From Pseudomonas sediminis (GTDB lineage Bacteria > Pseudomonadota > Gammaproteobacteria > Pseudomonadales > Pseudomonadaceae), in contig NZ_NIQU01000004.1 in assembly GCF_002741105.1 (NCBI RefSeq), forward strand, positions 168,405-232,404: DNA of 64,000 nucleotides, written 5' to 3'. Position 1 is the first letter of the stretch. Every line of letters begins with the position of its first letter. The translations under genes were made by a program, and so were the position numbers. Below are positions 9,288 through 18,160 of the stretch, piece after piece. The notes beneath the pieces were generated by a model. It was not told the DNA's origin, did no database searches, and was given only the letters and a program-made list of their open reading frames with translations.

Positions 9288-9689
9288 TCACCGTGGCGCT
9301 TTGTTCAGGGAGGGGGCTACGTCGGCTTCAGGCTTCTTTTGCCCGATGCGGCTCAGTGCGGGGACCAGCGCAAAACCGATAGCGACGGCAGCGGTGCCAG
9401 CGAGAATCGCCATCGGGCCGCCTTTGAGGGCACCGTAGACGTTCTGCTGGGCGGCCATGGCGACCACGATGGGAATGTAGATGGCGCTCCAGAACTCCAC
9501 GCCCTGTTCCGACTTGCCGGTAAACAGGCCGCGGTTTTTCAGGTAACTGCCCAGAAAGATCAGCAGGATCATGGCGATACCGACGCCGCCAACGTTGGCG
9601 GGCACGCCGATGAGTTTGCCCAGCAGTTCACCGATGAAGATGCCTGCCAGGGTGCAGAACGCCAGGAAGGCGACACCGTAGATGATCAT
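9288..9689 (-). CDS. madL: MadL, malonate transporter subunit
   Basis: 133 residues with four predicted membrane helices (for example MIIYGVAFLAFCTLAGIFIG and GIAMILLIFLGSYL). The size is typical for MadL, the small partner of MadM. Its stop overlaps the region of the madM start, so the two are probably translated together. It brings malonate in for the decarboxylase encoded upstream. Confidence 0.9.
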   Translation of the reverse strand: MIIYGVAFLAFCTLAGIFIGELLGKLIGVPANVGGVGIAMILLIFLGSYLKNRGLFTGKSEQGVEFWSAIYIPIVVAMAAQQNVYGALKGGPMAILAGTAAVAIGFALVPALSRIGQKKPEADVAPSLNKAPR

Positions 9690-9749
9690 TGTTGTTGTCC
9701 TCGTTTCGTATCGAAGTTGTTGTTTTTGTGCTTCGGTAAACGCTACGGC

Positions 9750-10676
9750 TCAGCGGTCGCGGCTTACCTCCTGACGCAACATGGCGTCGAGTGTATCCAG
9801 ACGTGCGCCCTCGAAGGCGATTGCCTGGCCGGCGTCGAAGACACGCCGGGCGAGCCCGGTCAGCACGCCGCCGGGTGGCAGTTCCAGGTGCAGGCGCACG
9901 CCGCGTTCATAGGCGGTGACGAGCGTGGCTTGCCAGTCGACGACGCGGCTCATGTTGTAAGCCAGGTCGTCGCGCAAGGTTTCGGGATCACGGATCAGGC
10001 GTGCCGAGCTGCTGCTCAGGTAGCGCACCTGCGGTGTACGCAGCTCGACCTTGGCGAATGCCGAGGCCAACTCGCGAGCCGGTGCATCGAGCAGTTCGCA
10101 GTGCGACGGCACGCTCATGGCCAGGCGTTTGGCCATACCTGCGCCGAGGGCGCGAGCACGTTCGGCCACGGCGGCCATGGCGGCATCGCTGCCGGCGATC
10201 ACCAATTGGGTTTCGGCGTTGATATTGCCCAGGTACACCGGGCCTTCGGCTTCGGCCAGCAGGCGTTCGATGCTGCCCTGGTCGAGGCCGAGAATGGCGG
10301 TCATGCCGTAGCCACTGGGGTAGGCGCGCTGCATCAGTTCGCCACGCAGGGCGACCAGGCGTAGGGCATCGGCAAAATCCAGCGCGCCGGCCACCACAGC
10401 GGCGGCATAGGCGCCGATGGACAGCCCGGCGACATAGTCCGGACGATGCCCACGTTCGCCGAGCAGTCGCGCGGTGGCGACACCGGCAATCAACAGGCAG
10501 AGCTGCACGGCACGCGTGCTGTGCAAGGCTTCGGCCGAATCCAGCAGGCGTACGTCCTCGCCCAGCGCAGCGCTGGCCTGCTCGATAGAAGCCTGCACCA
10601 CCGGCAAGGCGGGCAATGCCTGGAGCATGCCGGGCTGCTGCGCGCCCTGGCCGGGGAAGGCCCAGAGCGTGCTCAC
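9750..10676 (-). CDS. mdcH: MdcH, malonyl-CoA:ACP transacylase of malonate decarboxylase
   Basis: 308 residues from a GTG at 10676 that overlaps the mdcG stop (GTGA). This start gives VSTLWAFPGQGAQQPGM, matching the FabD-like N-terminus. It carries the PGQGAQ oxyanion motif and the nucleophile elbow GLSIGAY (GxSxG), with a later catalytic-type His (SVPSHCELL). MdcH loads malonate from malonyl-CoA onto the thiol of the MdcC prosthetic group to start catalysis. The earlier in-frame start at 10700 lies inside mdcG. Confidence 0.92.
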   Translation of the reverse strand: MSTLWAFPGQGAQQPGMLQALPALPVVQASIEQASAALGEDVRLLDSAEALHSTRAVQLCLLIAGVATARLLGERGHRPDYVAGLSIGAYAAAVVAGALDFADALRLVALRGELMQRAYPSGYGMTAILGLDQGSIERLLAEAEGPVYLGNINAETQLVIAGSDAAMAAVAERARALGAGMAKRLAMSVPSHCELLDAPARELASAFAKVELRTPQVRYLSSSSARLIRDPETLRDDLAYNMSRVVDWQATLVTAYERGVRLHLELPPGGVLTGLARRVFDAGQAIAFEGARLDTLDAMLRQEVSRDR

Positions 10677-11308
10677 GCCGCCACCTGCTGTAACTGCCAC
10701 GGATCACCTACCAGCAGCGGGCCGTCCTGGGTTTTCAGCAACACGCGCGGCGCCTCGCTGGCCCATTCACGTAGCGCCACAGCGCCGTATGGGGTTTCCA
10801 GCTGCAGGTCGATACGCCCGGGGGCCTCGTCCAGCAGGCGGCAAAGCGTGCGTGCCCATTCGCGCTGCAGGTGGTGCGGCGCACGCAGCGACAGATCGAG
10901 ATCGCTATCTGGATGTGCGGCGCTGATGCCGCTGGCCAACTCGAAGCCCAGGCTACCGGTCACGCCCCAGGCCAGGCCGAGGGTATCGAGACGCGGCGCC
11001 AGCTGGCTCAACGCGCGCAACGCTGGCCACTGCGGCTGAGCGTGGCTACGCCAACGGCCGGCCCGCGCCACCGCCTGCGGGCTGACAAGACGACGGATCT
11101 CGCTCACGCGCATCCAGGTGGCATGCCGCTGTTCACGCGCCATGCCACGGATACCCACCGCGACCCAGCCGGATTCAGCCGGCGCACGGCGCACCACCAC
11201 CGGCACATGCCCGCCCAGAGCGGCACGAGCCCAGGCCGGCGCCTCCTGTGGCAGGTGCTCGGGGCGCAGGCCCCAGAGCAGATCATGTGGACGGGGTGTG
11301 GGGGGCAT
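10673..11308 (-). CDS. mdcG: MdcG, phosphoribosyl-dephospho-CoA transferase (holo-ACP synthase)
   Basis: 211 residues. The nucleotidyltransferase-type signature runs from GVTGSLGFELASG to HPDSDLDLSLRAP, with the paired Asp (DSDLDL) that binds metal. MdcG attaches the triphosphoribosyl-dephospho-CoA made by MdcB to a serine of MdcC. It lies between mdcE and mdcH with a repeat-bearing gap of about 120 bp before it, and overlaps mdcH. Confidence 0.92.
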   Translation of the reverse strand: MPPTPRPHDLLWGLRPEHLPQEAPAWARAALGGHVPVVVRRAPAESGWVAVGIRGMAREQRHATWMRVSEIRRLVSPQAVARAGRWRSHAQPQWPALRALSQLAPRLDTLGLAWGVTGSLGFELASGISAAHPDSDLDLSLRAPHHLQREWARTLCRLLDEAPGRIDLQLETPYGAVALREWASEAPRVLLKTQDGPLLVGDPWQLQQVAA

Positions 11309-11349
11309 TGATGCGTTCTCCGTGGGGTCGGTTCGGGTTATTCAGGATT

Positions 11350-11422
11350 GGCGGGTTTCACCCGCCCTACTTGTTGTCAACAAGGTGCCGCGGAGTCCTC
11401 CGTAGGGCGGGTGCAACCCGCC
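11350..11422. repeat. Inverted repeat pair between mdcE and mdcG (REP-like)
   Basis: Two facing copies of a unit related to GGCGGGTTTCACCCGCCC and its complement lie at 11350-11370 and 11402-11422. Each is itself a small hairpin (GGCGGGT...ACCCGCC). This looks like a REP-type doublet dropped inside the mdc operon, where it could affect mRNA stability between mdcE and mdcG. Confidence 0.75.
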
Positions 11423-11430
11423 ATTGCGCT

Positions 11431-12243
11431 TCACCACTGCGCGCGCAAGGCCTCACGCACCTGACTGGAAGCTGCGCGATTGGCGGCGCCCAGGCGGTTG
11501 CGTAGATCGCGCGGGCTGGCGGCGATATCGGCCAGGGCGCGGCCCAGGGCGTCCTGCACGCGGGCCAGGTCGGCCGCCGTCGGCTGCGCGGCCTGCTCCA
11601 CATCGAGCACATCCGCAAGCAAACCGAGCGAGGCGTAGTTGTCCAGGTCGTAGGCCATCGGCGGCACACTGGCGGCCAGAGCCTCCAGCTCGTCGACGCT
11701 GCGCAGGGTGATGCGCGCGGCCGCCGCCTTGCCCATGGCGTGCACCATCACCCCAGCGTCGCGCAGGGCGATCAGGCGGTTGGCCTGGTAGCCGTGGGCG
11801 AGGAAGGCGCCGGACATGGACTTGCCGACCAGCAGACCGATCACCGCATGCCCAGCCAGGCGAGCACGGGCATAGGCGTCCACCGCGCCGGCCAGCGCCT
11901 GATGAATACCGTAGGCTTCCTCACGGCGGCCATAAGCCTGGCTCGGCACGTCGACGATGGCGATCAGTGCGCGCTTGTGCGGGTTATCGCGATCCGCCTC
12001 GATGGCTTCATCCACGGCCTGGGCCAGGCCCCAGCCTTCGAGCAGGCCGACCTCGCCGTTGCGGGCGCGGGGGAATGGATTGTTGGCATCGGCGATCACC
12101 GCCAGATAGCGCACTGCCTGGCCAGCCAATTCGCCATCGGCCACCCGCAGCGAGGCAGGCAAACCTGGTTGCTGCTGGGCGGCGCCGGCCAGGGCCTGGA
12201 ACCAGTGCAGGCCGCGTTGTTCCTGTGCAGTTGTCATGTTCAT
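11431..12243 (-). CDS. mdcE: MdcE, malonate decarboxylase gamma (beta-2) subunit
   Basis: 270 residues with the crotonase-like carboxyltransferase fold. Visible motifs are LAVIADANNPFPRARNGEVG, IAIVDVPSQAYGRREEAYG and GHAVIGLLVGKSMSGAFLAH. MdcD and MdcE form the heterodimer that decarboxylates malonyl-S-ACP to acetyl-S-ACP. Its start overlaps the mdcD stop by 4 bp. Confidence 0.92.
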   Translation of the reverse strand: MNMTTAQEQRGLHWFQALAGAAQQQPGLPASLRVADGELAGQAVRYLAVIADANNPFPRARNGEVGLLEGWGLAQAVDEAIEADRDNPHKRALIAIVDVPSQAYGRREEAYGIHQALAGAVDAYARARLAGHAVIGLLVGKSMSGAFLAHGYQANRLIALRDAGVMVHAMGKAAAARITLRSVDELEALAASVPPMAYDLDNYASLGLLADVLDVEQAAQPTAADLARVQDALGRALADIAASPRDLRNRLGAANRAASSQVREALRAQW

Positions 12244-13091
12244 GCTCCCTGGTAGGCGCTGCGTACGGCAGCGGCATCGGCCTGGACGGCGGTGTCGACA
12301 GCGCGCAAGCGCTGCAGGAACCAGGCGTGGCGCCGGCTGCGCTCCTGCGTCGGTTTGCCCTTGGCGAACAGCCCATGCAGCTCGCTGCGAATGGCGTCGA
12401 CGTCATCGGCTACATAGCCATCCACCAGACCGCTGGCGTGACGCTGCTCGCCGCCGGTCAGGCTCCAGATGAAGGGACGGTCGCGCGAGTCGTATTCATC
12501 CAGCCCGGCTTCCTGTTCGATCACTTGCGGGCCGTTGAGCCCCAGGCGCGCCTCGCGGGTGACCAGCAGGTAGCTGCATAGTCCGGCAGCGATGGACATG
12601 CCGCCGAAGCAGCCGACCGGGCCGGCGACCAGGCCGATCACCGGCTGATACTGGCGCAGCTCGACGATGGCAGCCTGGATCTCGGCGATGGCCGCCAGGC
12701 CCAGGTTGGCTTCCTGCAGGCGCACGCCACCGGTTTCCAGCAGCAACACGGCACGGGTCGGCGTGCCATTGCGGTTGTCTTCAGCCGCCAGTTCCAGGGC
12801 ACCCGCGATCTTCGCCCCACCCACTTCGCCGAGGCTGCCGCCCTGGAAGGCACCTTCGATGGCGATCACCACCGCAGGCTGGCCGTCGATCAGGCCCTTG
12901 GCCACCACCACGCCGTCATCGGCCTGCGGCACGATGCCCTGCTTGGGCAGCCAGGGCGACATCAGCCGGGCGAAGGGATCGAGCAGCTCGCGGAAGCTGC
13001 CGGCATCGAGCAGTGCGCGAGCTCGCCCGCGGGCACCGAGTTCAGTGAAGCTGCGCTGCGCCAGCAGGCGCGCAATGTTTTGCTCAGCCAT
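12240..13091 (-). CDS. mdcD: MdcD, malonate decarboxylase beta subunit
   Basis: 283 residues, homologous in layout to acetyl-CoA carboxylase carboxyltransferase. FTELGARGRARALLDAGSF lies near the N-terminus. The core has PAVVIAIEGAFQGGSLGEVG and VLLLETGGVRLQEAN, then GLVAGPVGCFGGMSIAAG forming the oxyanion region. It pairs with MdcE for the decarboxylation step. It overlaps mdcC upstream (8 bp) and mdcE downstream (4 bp). Confidence 0.92.
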   Translation of the reverse strand: MAEQNIARLLAQRSFTELGARGRARALLDAGSFRELLDPFARLMSPWLPKQGIVPQADDGVVVAKGLIDGQPAVVIAIEGAFQGGSLGEVGGAKIAGALELAAEDNRNGTPTRAVLLLETGGVRLQEANLGLAAIAEIQAAIVELRQYQPVIGLVAGPVGCFGGMSIAAGLCSYLLVTREARLGLNGPQVIEQEAGLDEYDSRDRPFIWSLTGGEQRHASGLVDGYVADDVDAIRSELHGLFAKGKPTQERSRRHAWFLQRLRAVDTAVQADAAAVRSAYQGA

Positions 13092-13383
13092 GGTTCAGTT
13101 CCTCCAGGCCTTGCTCCAGGCGTAGGCGCACCACGCCGGGCGTGGCGCCAAAATCATGAATGGCGATGTTCAGCGCGGGCAGCTGCTGCTCGCGGAACAT
13201 GCGTTCGAACAAGAGCTGCCAGCGCGGCGCGCTACCGTTCACCGAGGTCACCACCTGAATCGCCAGGGTGCCGGCCTGGCCAGGTTCGAGCAGCACTTCC
13301 AGGTCGCCGGAACCGACGCAACCCACCAGCGCGCGACCCTTGGCCGGTTGCCCGGCGGGGAATTGAAAAGACAGGGTTTCCAT
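13084..13383 (-). CDS. mdcC: MdcC, malonate decarboxylase acyl-carrier protein (delta subunit)
   Basis: 99 residues from the ATG at 13383 (METLSFQFPAGQPAKG). Ser25 in the motif VGSGDLEVLLE coincides with the serine known in this family to carry the 2'-(5''-phosphoribosyl)-3'-dephospho-CoA group. A longer frame to 13629 exists, but it is the shadow of mdcB. It overlaps mdcD, and mdcB ends 1 bp before it. Confidence 0.93.
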   Translation of the reverse strand: METLSFQFPAGQPAKGRALVGCVGSGDLEVLLEPGQAGTLAIQVVTSVNGSAPRWQLLFERMFREQQLPALNIAIHDFGATPGVVRLRLEQGLEELNHG

Positions 13384-13384
13384 T

Positions 13385-14263
13385 TCACAGACTCCCAAGC
13401 TGCGCCGGCAGGCCATGCTGCAGGCGGTCGAGGAACAGGGTGGCGGCGAGCAGATCGGCCGCGCCGCCAGGCGAGGCACGCAGGTGCAGCATGTCGCGCT
13501 CAAGGTCGCGCAAATGGCGACGACCGTCGAGGCTGGCGCAGCCTCCGGCGGCGAGCACTGCGCGGGCACCGCTTTGCATACTGACCAGCCCGGCCATACC
13601 GGCGCGATAGAGCACGCAGGTGTCGGCAAGCTGGGTCATGATCGCCAGCAGCGCGTCCAGGCGAGCGTTCTGCTCCCCTGCTCCGGCGGCGCGGCTGCGC
13701 GCCAGTTGCGGCAGAGCCTGCTGGATCACCGCGGGGAAGCCAAGCTGCGCCTCCTCACGCGCACCATGCACACCGTACAGACGGCAAACCTGCGCGCCAT
13801 GGCTGTCGCCAGTCATGGGAGCAGCGCGGTCGTTGAGCAAGGCTAGACGGGCGGCGCGCACGGCGACCTGTTCTGGTACCAACTCGCGTGGTTCAAGTGC
13901 GGCAGCAGCACTGAGCAGCCCCAGCGCCCAGATCGCGCCACGATGGGTGTTGACGCCGCCGGTGACGCGCAGCATCTCCACCTCACCTTCTCGACCGATA
14001 CGGCCAACGTCCTCACGCAATGCCTGGTCGATGGCACCGCGTTGCTGCGCGGCCTCGGCCATGGCCTTGAAGCTTGGCCACAGGGCCAGCGCCGAGGCGT
14101 GCATCAGGCCTAGATGCAGATCGGTATGCGCGCCGCTGCCGCGACGGTCGACCAGCCCCGGCTTGGGCGACAGGTCGGCCTCGTCGATCAGCGCATCGAC
14201 GGCCAGGTCGGCCAGCCAATCGCTTAGCGAGAGCTGCGGCTGAATTGCAGTCAGTGCATTCAT
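13385..14263 (-). CDS. mdcB: MdcB, triphosphoribosyl-dephospho-CoA synthase
   Basis: 292 residues from the ATG at 14263, which shares a base with the mdcA stop (TGATG). The CitG/MdcB signature is present: [25 protein letters not shown] near residues 25-50, then [16 protein letters not shown]. It makes the prosthetic-group precursor from ATP and dephospho-CoA, which MdcG then transfers to MdcC. Alternative upstream starts run into mdcA. Confidence 0.93.
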   Translation of the reverse strand: MNALTAIQPQLSLSDWLADLAVDALIDEADLSPKPGLVDRRGSGAHTDLHLGLMHASALALWPSFKAMAEAAQQRGAIDQALREDVGRIGREGEVEMLRVTGGVNTHRGAIWALGLLSAAAALEPRELVPEQVAVRAARLALLNDRAAPMTGDSHGAQVCRLYGVHGAREEAQLGFPAVIQQALPQLARSRAAGAGEQNARLDALLAIMTQLADTCVLYRAGMAGLVSMQSGARAVLAAGGCASLDGRRHLRDLERDMLHLRASPGGAADLLAATLFLDRLQHGLPAQLGSL

Positions 14264-15924
14264 CACCAGCTCCTGAACTTGGCGGGCGGGTTGTACAGGC
14301 CGCCCGACCACTCGACCAGTTCGGCGATGCTCTTGGCTGCGAGCAGTTCGCGGCTGGCATCGGTGCGGCGAATGCCGAGGTCTTCGGGCAGGGCGATCAG
14401 CCCTTCACGGCGCATGCGCGCGGTGTCTTTCGGGTCGTGGCGCAGACCGATGGAGGTGACGCCGGCCACCGCGGCGATCATCGCCTGACGCTCTTCCGGG
14501 GTGCGCGCCTTGTACAGGTAGGCGATGCCTTCCTCGGTAAGCAGATGGGTGACGTCGTCGCCGTAGATCATGATCGGCGCCAGCGGCATGCCGACCTTCT
14601 TCGCCATCGCTACCGCATCGAGCTGCTCGACGAAGGTGGGCTTGCCGCCTTCCTGGAAGGTCTCGACCATCTGCACCACCAGCTTCTTGCCGCGCTCGAG
14701 CAGCGGCGCTTCGCTGTCGCCAGGGCGCATGTCCAGCCAGGCAGGCGTCGAATGACGCCGACCGCGCGGGTCATGGCCCATGTTCGGCGCGCCGCCGAAG
14801 CCGGCCAGGCGCCCACGGGTGACGGTGGAAGAATGGCCATCACCGTCCACTTGCAGCGTGGCGCCGATAAACAAGTCGACCGCGTACTGCCCGGCCAGCT
14901 GGCACATCATGCGGTTGGAGCGCATCGAGCCGTCGCGGCCGGTGAAGAACACGTCCGGGCGCTGGGCGATATAGCCTTCCATACCCAGCTCGGTGCCGAA
15001 GCAGTGCACGCTCTCGACCCAGCCGGTCTCGATGGCCGGGATCAGCGTCGGGTGCGGGTTGAGCGTCCAGTTGCGGCAGATCTTGCCCTTCAGCCCCAGG
15101 GATTCGCCGTAGGTTGGCAGGATCAGCTCGATGGCGGCGGTGTTGAAGCCGATGCCATGGTTGAGCGACTGCACGTTGTGCTTTTCGTAGATGCCGCGGA
15201 TCGCCATCATCGCCATCAGCACGTGCACCGACGTGATGTGGCGCGGGTCGCGAGTGAACAGCGGCTCGATATAGAAGGGCTTGTCCGCCACCACCACGAA
15301 GTCGACCCAGGAAGCGGGGATGTCCACGCGCGGCAGCTCGTCGACGATCTCGTTGACCTGGAAGATCACAATGCCGTCGCTGAACGCCGTGGGCTCGACC
15401 AGCGCCGGCGTGTCCTCGGTGCTCGGGCCGGTGTAGATGTTGCCGTGGCGGTCGGCCTGGAAGCCGGCAACCAGCGCGACGTTGGGGATCAGGTCCACCA
15501 GCAGGCGCGAATACAGTTCGATATAGGTGTGGATGGCGCCAACTTCCATCTGCCCGTCTTCGAGCAGTTGGCCGATGCGCAGGCTCTGCGGCCCGGCGAA
15601 GGAGAAGTCGAGCTTGCGGGCGATGCCGCGTTCGAACAGATCGAGATGCTCGGCGCGGCTGACGCTGGGCATGATCATGTGCAGGTCGTGCAGGCGGCCG
15701 GGATCGGCCTTGGCCAGCGAGCGGGAGAGGAAGTCCGCCTGCTTCTGGTTGTTGCCTTCGAGCACCACGCGATCGCCGGGGGCGATCAGGGCTTCGAGGG
15801 CCGCGACGATCTTGTCGCTGGGCAGGACCACGCCATCGGCGAGGTTGCGCACCTGATCGAGTCGCCGGGCTTTTTCAGCGCGACGACGCGACCACTGCGG
15901 CGGTGGGGATATTGTTGTTGTCAT
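14263..15924 (-). CDS. mdcA: MdcA, malonate decarboxylase alpha subunit (acetyl-S-ACP:malonate ACP transferase)
   Basis: 553 residues from the ATG at 15924, with GGAG 8 bp upstream. A GTG at 15936 is possible but less likely. Typical MdcA segments include [38 protein letters not shown], and [15 protein letters not shown] in the C-terminal half. MdcA swaps acetate for malonate on the carrier protein, so each cycle turns malonate into acetate and CO2. It is the first gene of the operon. Confidence 0.94.
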   Translation of the reverse strand: MTTTISPPPQWSRRRAEKARRLDQVRNLADGVVLPSDKIVAALEALIAPGDRVVLEGNNQKQADFLSRSLAKADPGRLHDLHMIMPSVSRAEHLDLFERGIARKLDFSFAGPQSLRIGQLLEDGQMEVGAIHTYIELYSRLLVDLIPNVALVAGFQADRHGNIYTGPSTEDTPALVEPTAFSDGIVIFQVNEIVDELPRVDIPASWVDFVVVADKPFYIEPLFTRDPRHITSVHVLMAMMAIRGIYEKHNVQSLNHGIGFNTAAIELILPTYGESLGLKGKICRNWTLNPHPTLIPAIETGWVESVHCFGTELGMEGYIAQRPDVFFTGRDGSMRSNRMMCQLAGQYAVDLFIGATLQVDGDGHSSTVTRGRLAGFGGAPNMGHDPRGRRHSTPAWLDMRPGDSEAPLLERGKKLVVQMVETFQEGGKPTFVEQLDAVAMAKKVGMPLAPIMIYGDDVTHLLTEEGIAYLYKARTPEERQAMIAAVAGVTSIGLRHDPKDTARMRREGLIALPEDLGIRRTDASRELLAAKSIAELVEWSGGLYNPPAKFRSW

Positions 15925-15969
15925 TGAAGACTCCACGAGTTCCGCTGTCGTGGAGGCACATTAGGAGCG

Positions 15970-16026
15970 TGACCCTCGGGTCATCAATCAAGCAGCCAGC
16001 GCTATCGTTACGCTCAGGTTAACGAT
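15970..16026. promoter_or_regulatory. mdcA: Two palindromes upstream of mdcA, candidate MdcR operators
   Basis: The short gap between mdcA and the diguanylate cyclase gene holds two dyads. One is a perfect TGACCCTCGGGTCA at 15970-15983. The other is ATCGTTA-N9-TAACGAT at 16004-16026, with arms spaced as in LysR-type sites. Either could be the MdcR site. The first could also be a weak hairpin. The function is inferred only from position and symmetry. Confidence 0.4.
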
Positions 16027-16029
16027 TGC

Positions 16030-17001
16030 TCAAGCGCGGGCGTCAGCGGCACCATCCAGCGTCGAACGAGCGGGCGCCTTGGCCACTTCCAAGCGGTCAC
16101 GACCGCGTTGCTTGGCCTGATAGAGCAACTTGTCGACGCAGTTGAGGAAGTCCAGCGGGCGGTCGTGGACGCCCGGCACGATGGTGCCCACGCCCAGGCT
16201 GATGGTGAGCAGCGACGACACCGACGAGCGTTCGTGGGCAATGCGCTGCTGGCGTACCTGCTGGCGGCAGCGCTCGGCGATATGGCGGGCGGCAGCTTCA
16301 TCGGTCTCCGGCAGCACCAGCACGAACTCCTCGCCACCGAAGCGGCCGACAAAATCCCGTGGCCGGCTGGCCGCGCGGCTCAGCGCCTGGCCGACGCTCT
16401 TCAGGCAGTCGTCGCCCTGGATATGCCCGTAATGGTCGTTGAACTGCTTGAAGTGATCGATATCCAGCAGGATCAGCGACAGCGGCTGCTGAGTGCGCTG
16501 AGCATTGGCCCATTCGGTGGCCAGCACGCTGTCGAACATGCGCCGGTTGGCCACGCCGGTAAGGCCGTCCTTGTAGGAGTACTCCTCCAACTGCTTCTGC
16601 AGGGTCAGCAGCTGTTCCTCGGTCTTCTTGCGCTCGCTGATGTCGAACATGAAGCCGATCAGCGAGTCCACCTCGCCGTTGTCGTCGCGCACCACGTGCA
16701 CCACGTCGCGAATCCACACGTAATCACCGGCGGCGGTCAGTGCACGGTAGTCGGCTTCGTGATCGACGCCGTTCTGCGATTGCGAGATGCAGAACTCCAC
16801 CACCTTCTCGCGATCATCCGGGTGCATGCGCGTCGCCCAGTCCTCGGCGCTGACCCAGCTGGCCTGCGACCAGCCCAACAGACTCTCGATCTGCGGGCCG
16901 ATGTAGGCAAAGGTCATGCTCTTCCAGTCGATCTTCCAGGGAATCGCCCGGGTGGACTCCAGCAAAGTCTTGTAGACCGCCTGATCAGTTGCTTCGCTCA
17001 T
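16030..17001 (-). CDS. PAS-GGDEF diguanylate cyclase
   Basis: 323 residues from the ATG at 17001 (AGAGGTGA about 7 bp upstream). A PAS fold with a PAC-like end (about 20-135: WIRDVVHVVRDDNGEVDSL...FDISERK) leads by a short coiled coil to a GGDEF domain (about 155-315). The active-site loop is RFGGEEFVLVLP, so it should be catalytic. An I-site RPRD lies five residues before GGEEF, suggesting product inhibition. No membrane segment was seen, so it is a cytosolic c-di-GMP synthase. It sits between mdc and a PilJ-domain gene, near pel and flagellar genes. Confidence 0.92.
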   Translation of the reverse strand: MSEATDQAVYKTLLESTRAIPWKIDWKSMTFAYIGPQIESLLGWSQASWVSAEDWATRMHPDDREKVVEFCISQSQNGVDHEADYRALTAAGDYVWIRDVVHVVRDDNGEVDSLIGFMFDISERKKTEEQLLTLQKQLEEYSYKDGLTGVANRRMFDSVLATEWANAQRTQQPLSLILLDIDHFKQFNDHYGHIQGDDCLKSVGQALSRAASRPRDFVGRFGGEEFVLVLPETDEAAARHIAERCRQQVRQQRIAHERSSVSSLLTISLGVGTIVPGVHDRPLDFLNCVDKLLYQAKQRGRDRLEVAKAPARSTLDGAADARA

Positions 17002-17079
17002 GCCCGTCACCTCTGCCCGACTTTCGCTTGGTTATAGCGCAAAAGCGGGTCAGCAAGGTGACGACCTGGCGAATGGCTA

Positions 17080-17862
17080 TCAGGCCTCTTTGGCTTGCAG
17101 GCCGGCGTACAGGCGGGTCAGCTCGTTGAGCTGGCGGAACAGCGAGTCGGTACTGACGGTGATCACGGTCGGCACGAAGTCCTGACTGGCATGCAGGTCG
17201 ATGCCCTTGAGGGTGAAGCCCCAGTGGGCACGGGCACGGCGTTGGGCGTTGGCGATTTCCTCGTTCGGCGTACCGCGGGCTTCCAGCTCCTTGAGGATGG
17301 TTTCGAAGTCGCTCACGGCCGTATCCAGCTTGGCATCCAGGTCCGGCGCCTGCACATGCCAGGACTTGGCCATGTAGAGCATGGCGATGCGCTGGGTTTG
17401 CACCCGCGCCCAGCCGGTACGGTGCACCGATGCGCCCATGGCGCCCAGGTGCTTACCCATCAGGTCACTTACGGTCTGTGTCTGCTGCAGCAGTTCCTCA
17501 CTGGTGGCGAGCATCTGGACGGCCTTGGCCTGCTCCGGTTTGGCTTCCAGCTGCTGGCGGTAGGAGGCCCAGGTACCGTCGATCCTCGCCAGCGCGGCCT
17601 TGATCTCGGCAGTCGGCGCATAGGCGGTCAAGGCCTTGTGGCTGGCATCGAAACGCTCGATGGTTTCCTGCAGCTGGCGCTGGGCGGCATCCACGCGCAC
17701 ATCGGCACCCAGCATCAGGTAGTTCTTGGCCATGCGCTGGGTCAGCGAACGCTGCAGACCGGTCATGTTCATGGCTTCGGAATCGCTCAACTGCGCCAGG
17801 CTGGGCACGCTGACCAGTGCGGTGCAGGCAAGCAGGAGGAAAGTCAGGTACTTCTTCAACAC
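17080..17862 (-). CDS. Secreted PilJ-type sensory-domain protein (no signalling domain)
   Basis: 260 residues from a GTG at 17862 with GGAG 8 bp upstream. The N-terminus VLKKYLTFLLLACTALVSVPSLAQ is a signal peptide. The mature protein is two helical bundles of the PilJ / type IV pili MCP N-terminal kind. The first begins SEAMNMTGLQRSLTQRMAKN and the second has MGASVHRTGWARVQTQRIAM. PilJ domains usually sit outside a methyl-accepting or kinase protein, but here nothing follows. It may be a free periplasmic ligand binder working with another receptor. The neighbours are a diguanylate cyclase and the lateral flagellar operon. Confidence 0.75.
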   Translation of the reverse strand: MLKKYLTFLLLACTALVSVPSLAQLSDSEAMNMTGLQRSLTQRMAKNYLMLGADVRVDAAQRQLQETIERFDASHKALTAYAPTAEIKAALARIDGTWASYRQQLEAKPEQAKAVQMLATSEELLQQTQTVSDLMGKHLGAMGASVHRTGWARVQTQRIAMLYMAKSWHVQAPDLDAKLDTAVSDFETILKELEARGTPNEEIANAQRRARAHWGFTLKGIDLHASQDFVPTVITVSTDSLFRQLNELTRLYAGLQAKEA

Positions 17863-18088
17863 GTCGGTACTCCAAAATTCGAGAACAAGGCAATGCACCG
17901 GAAGCACACGCTACCGGTAACGGGTTGAACCCTTGAATGCGGGGTTTTTATTGGAATGGGCGGGCAGTTTCGACGGGCACGAGGCCCAGATGCTGCGGAA
18001 AAGGGCGCGATCATAGCTGGTAAAACGCCATCATTCTGTGCGACCAGTCAAGAAGCGGACGACTGGTCGCCGCTCTGCAGCGACACGA

Positions 18089-18140
18089 ATAAAAAAGCCG
18101 CCAGTCGCCATGAAACAAGGGGGAAAGCGACTGACGGCAG
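18089..18140 (-). terminator. Terminator ending the flg-lafW operon
   Basis: Minus-strand reading gives CTGCCGTCAGTCGC, a loop, GCGACTGGCGGC, then TTTTTTATT. The stem is long and U-rich tailed. It lies just after the last gene of the flagellar operon. Confidence 0.85.
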
Positions 18141-18160
18141 AGGAGTCGGAGCTCCGGCGA

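Noticed and set aside
14074..15927. 617-codon plus-strand open frame opposite mdcA
   Set aside because: Antisense shadow of mdcA; Asp/His/Val-rich with no motif.
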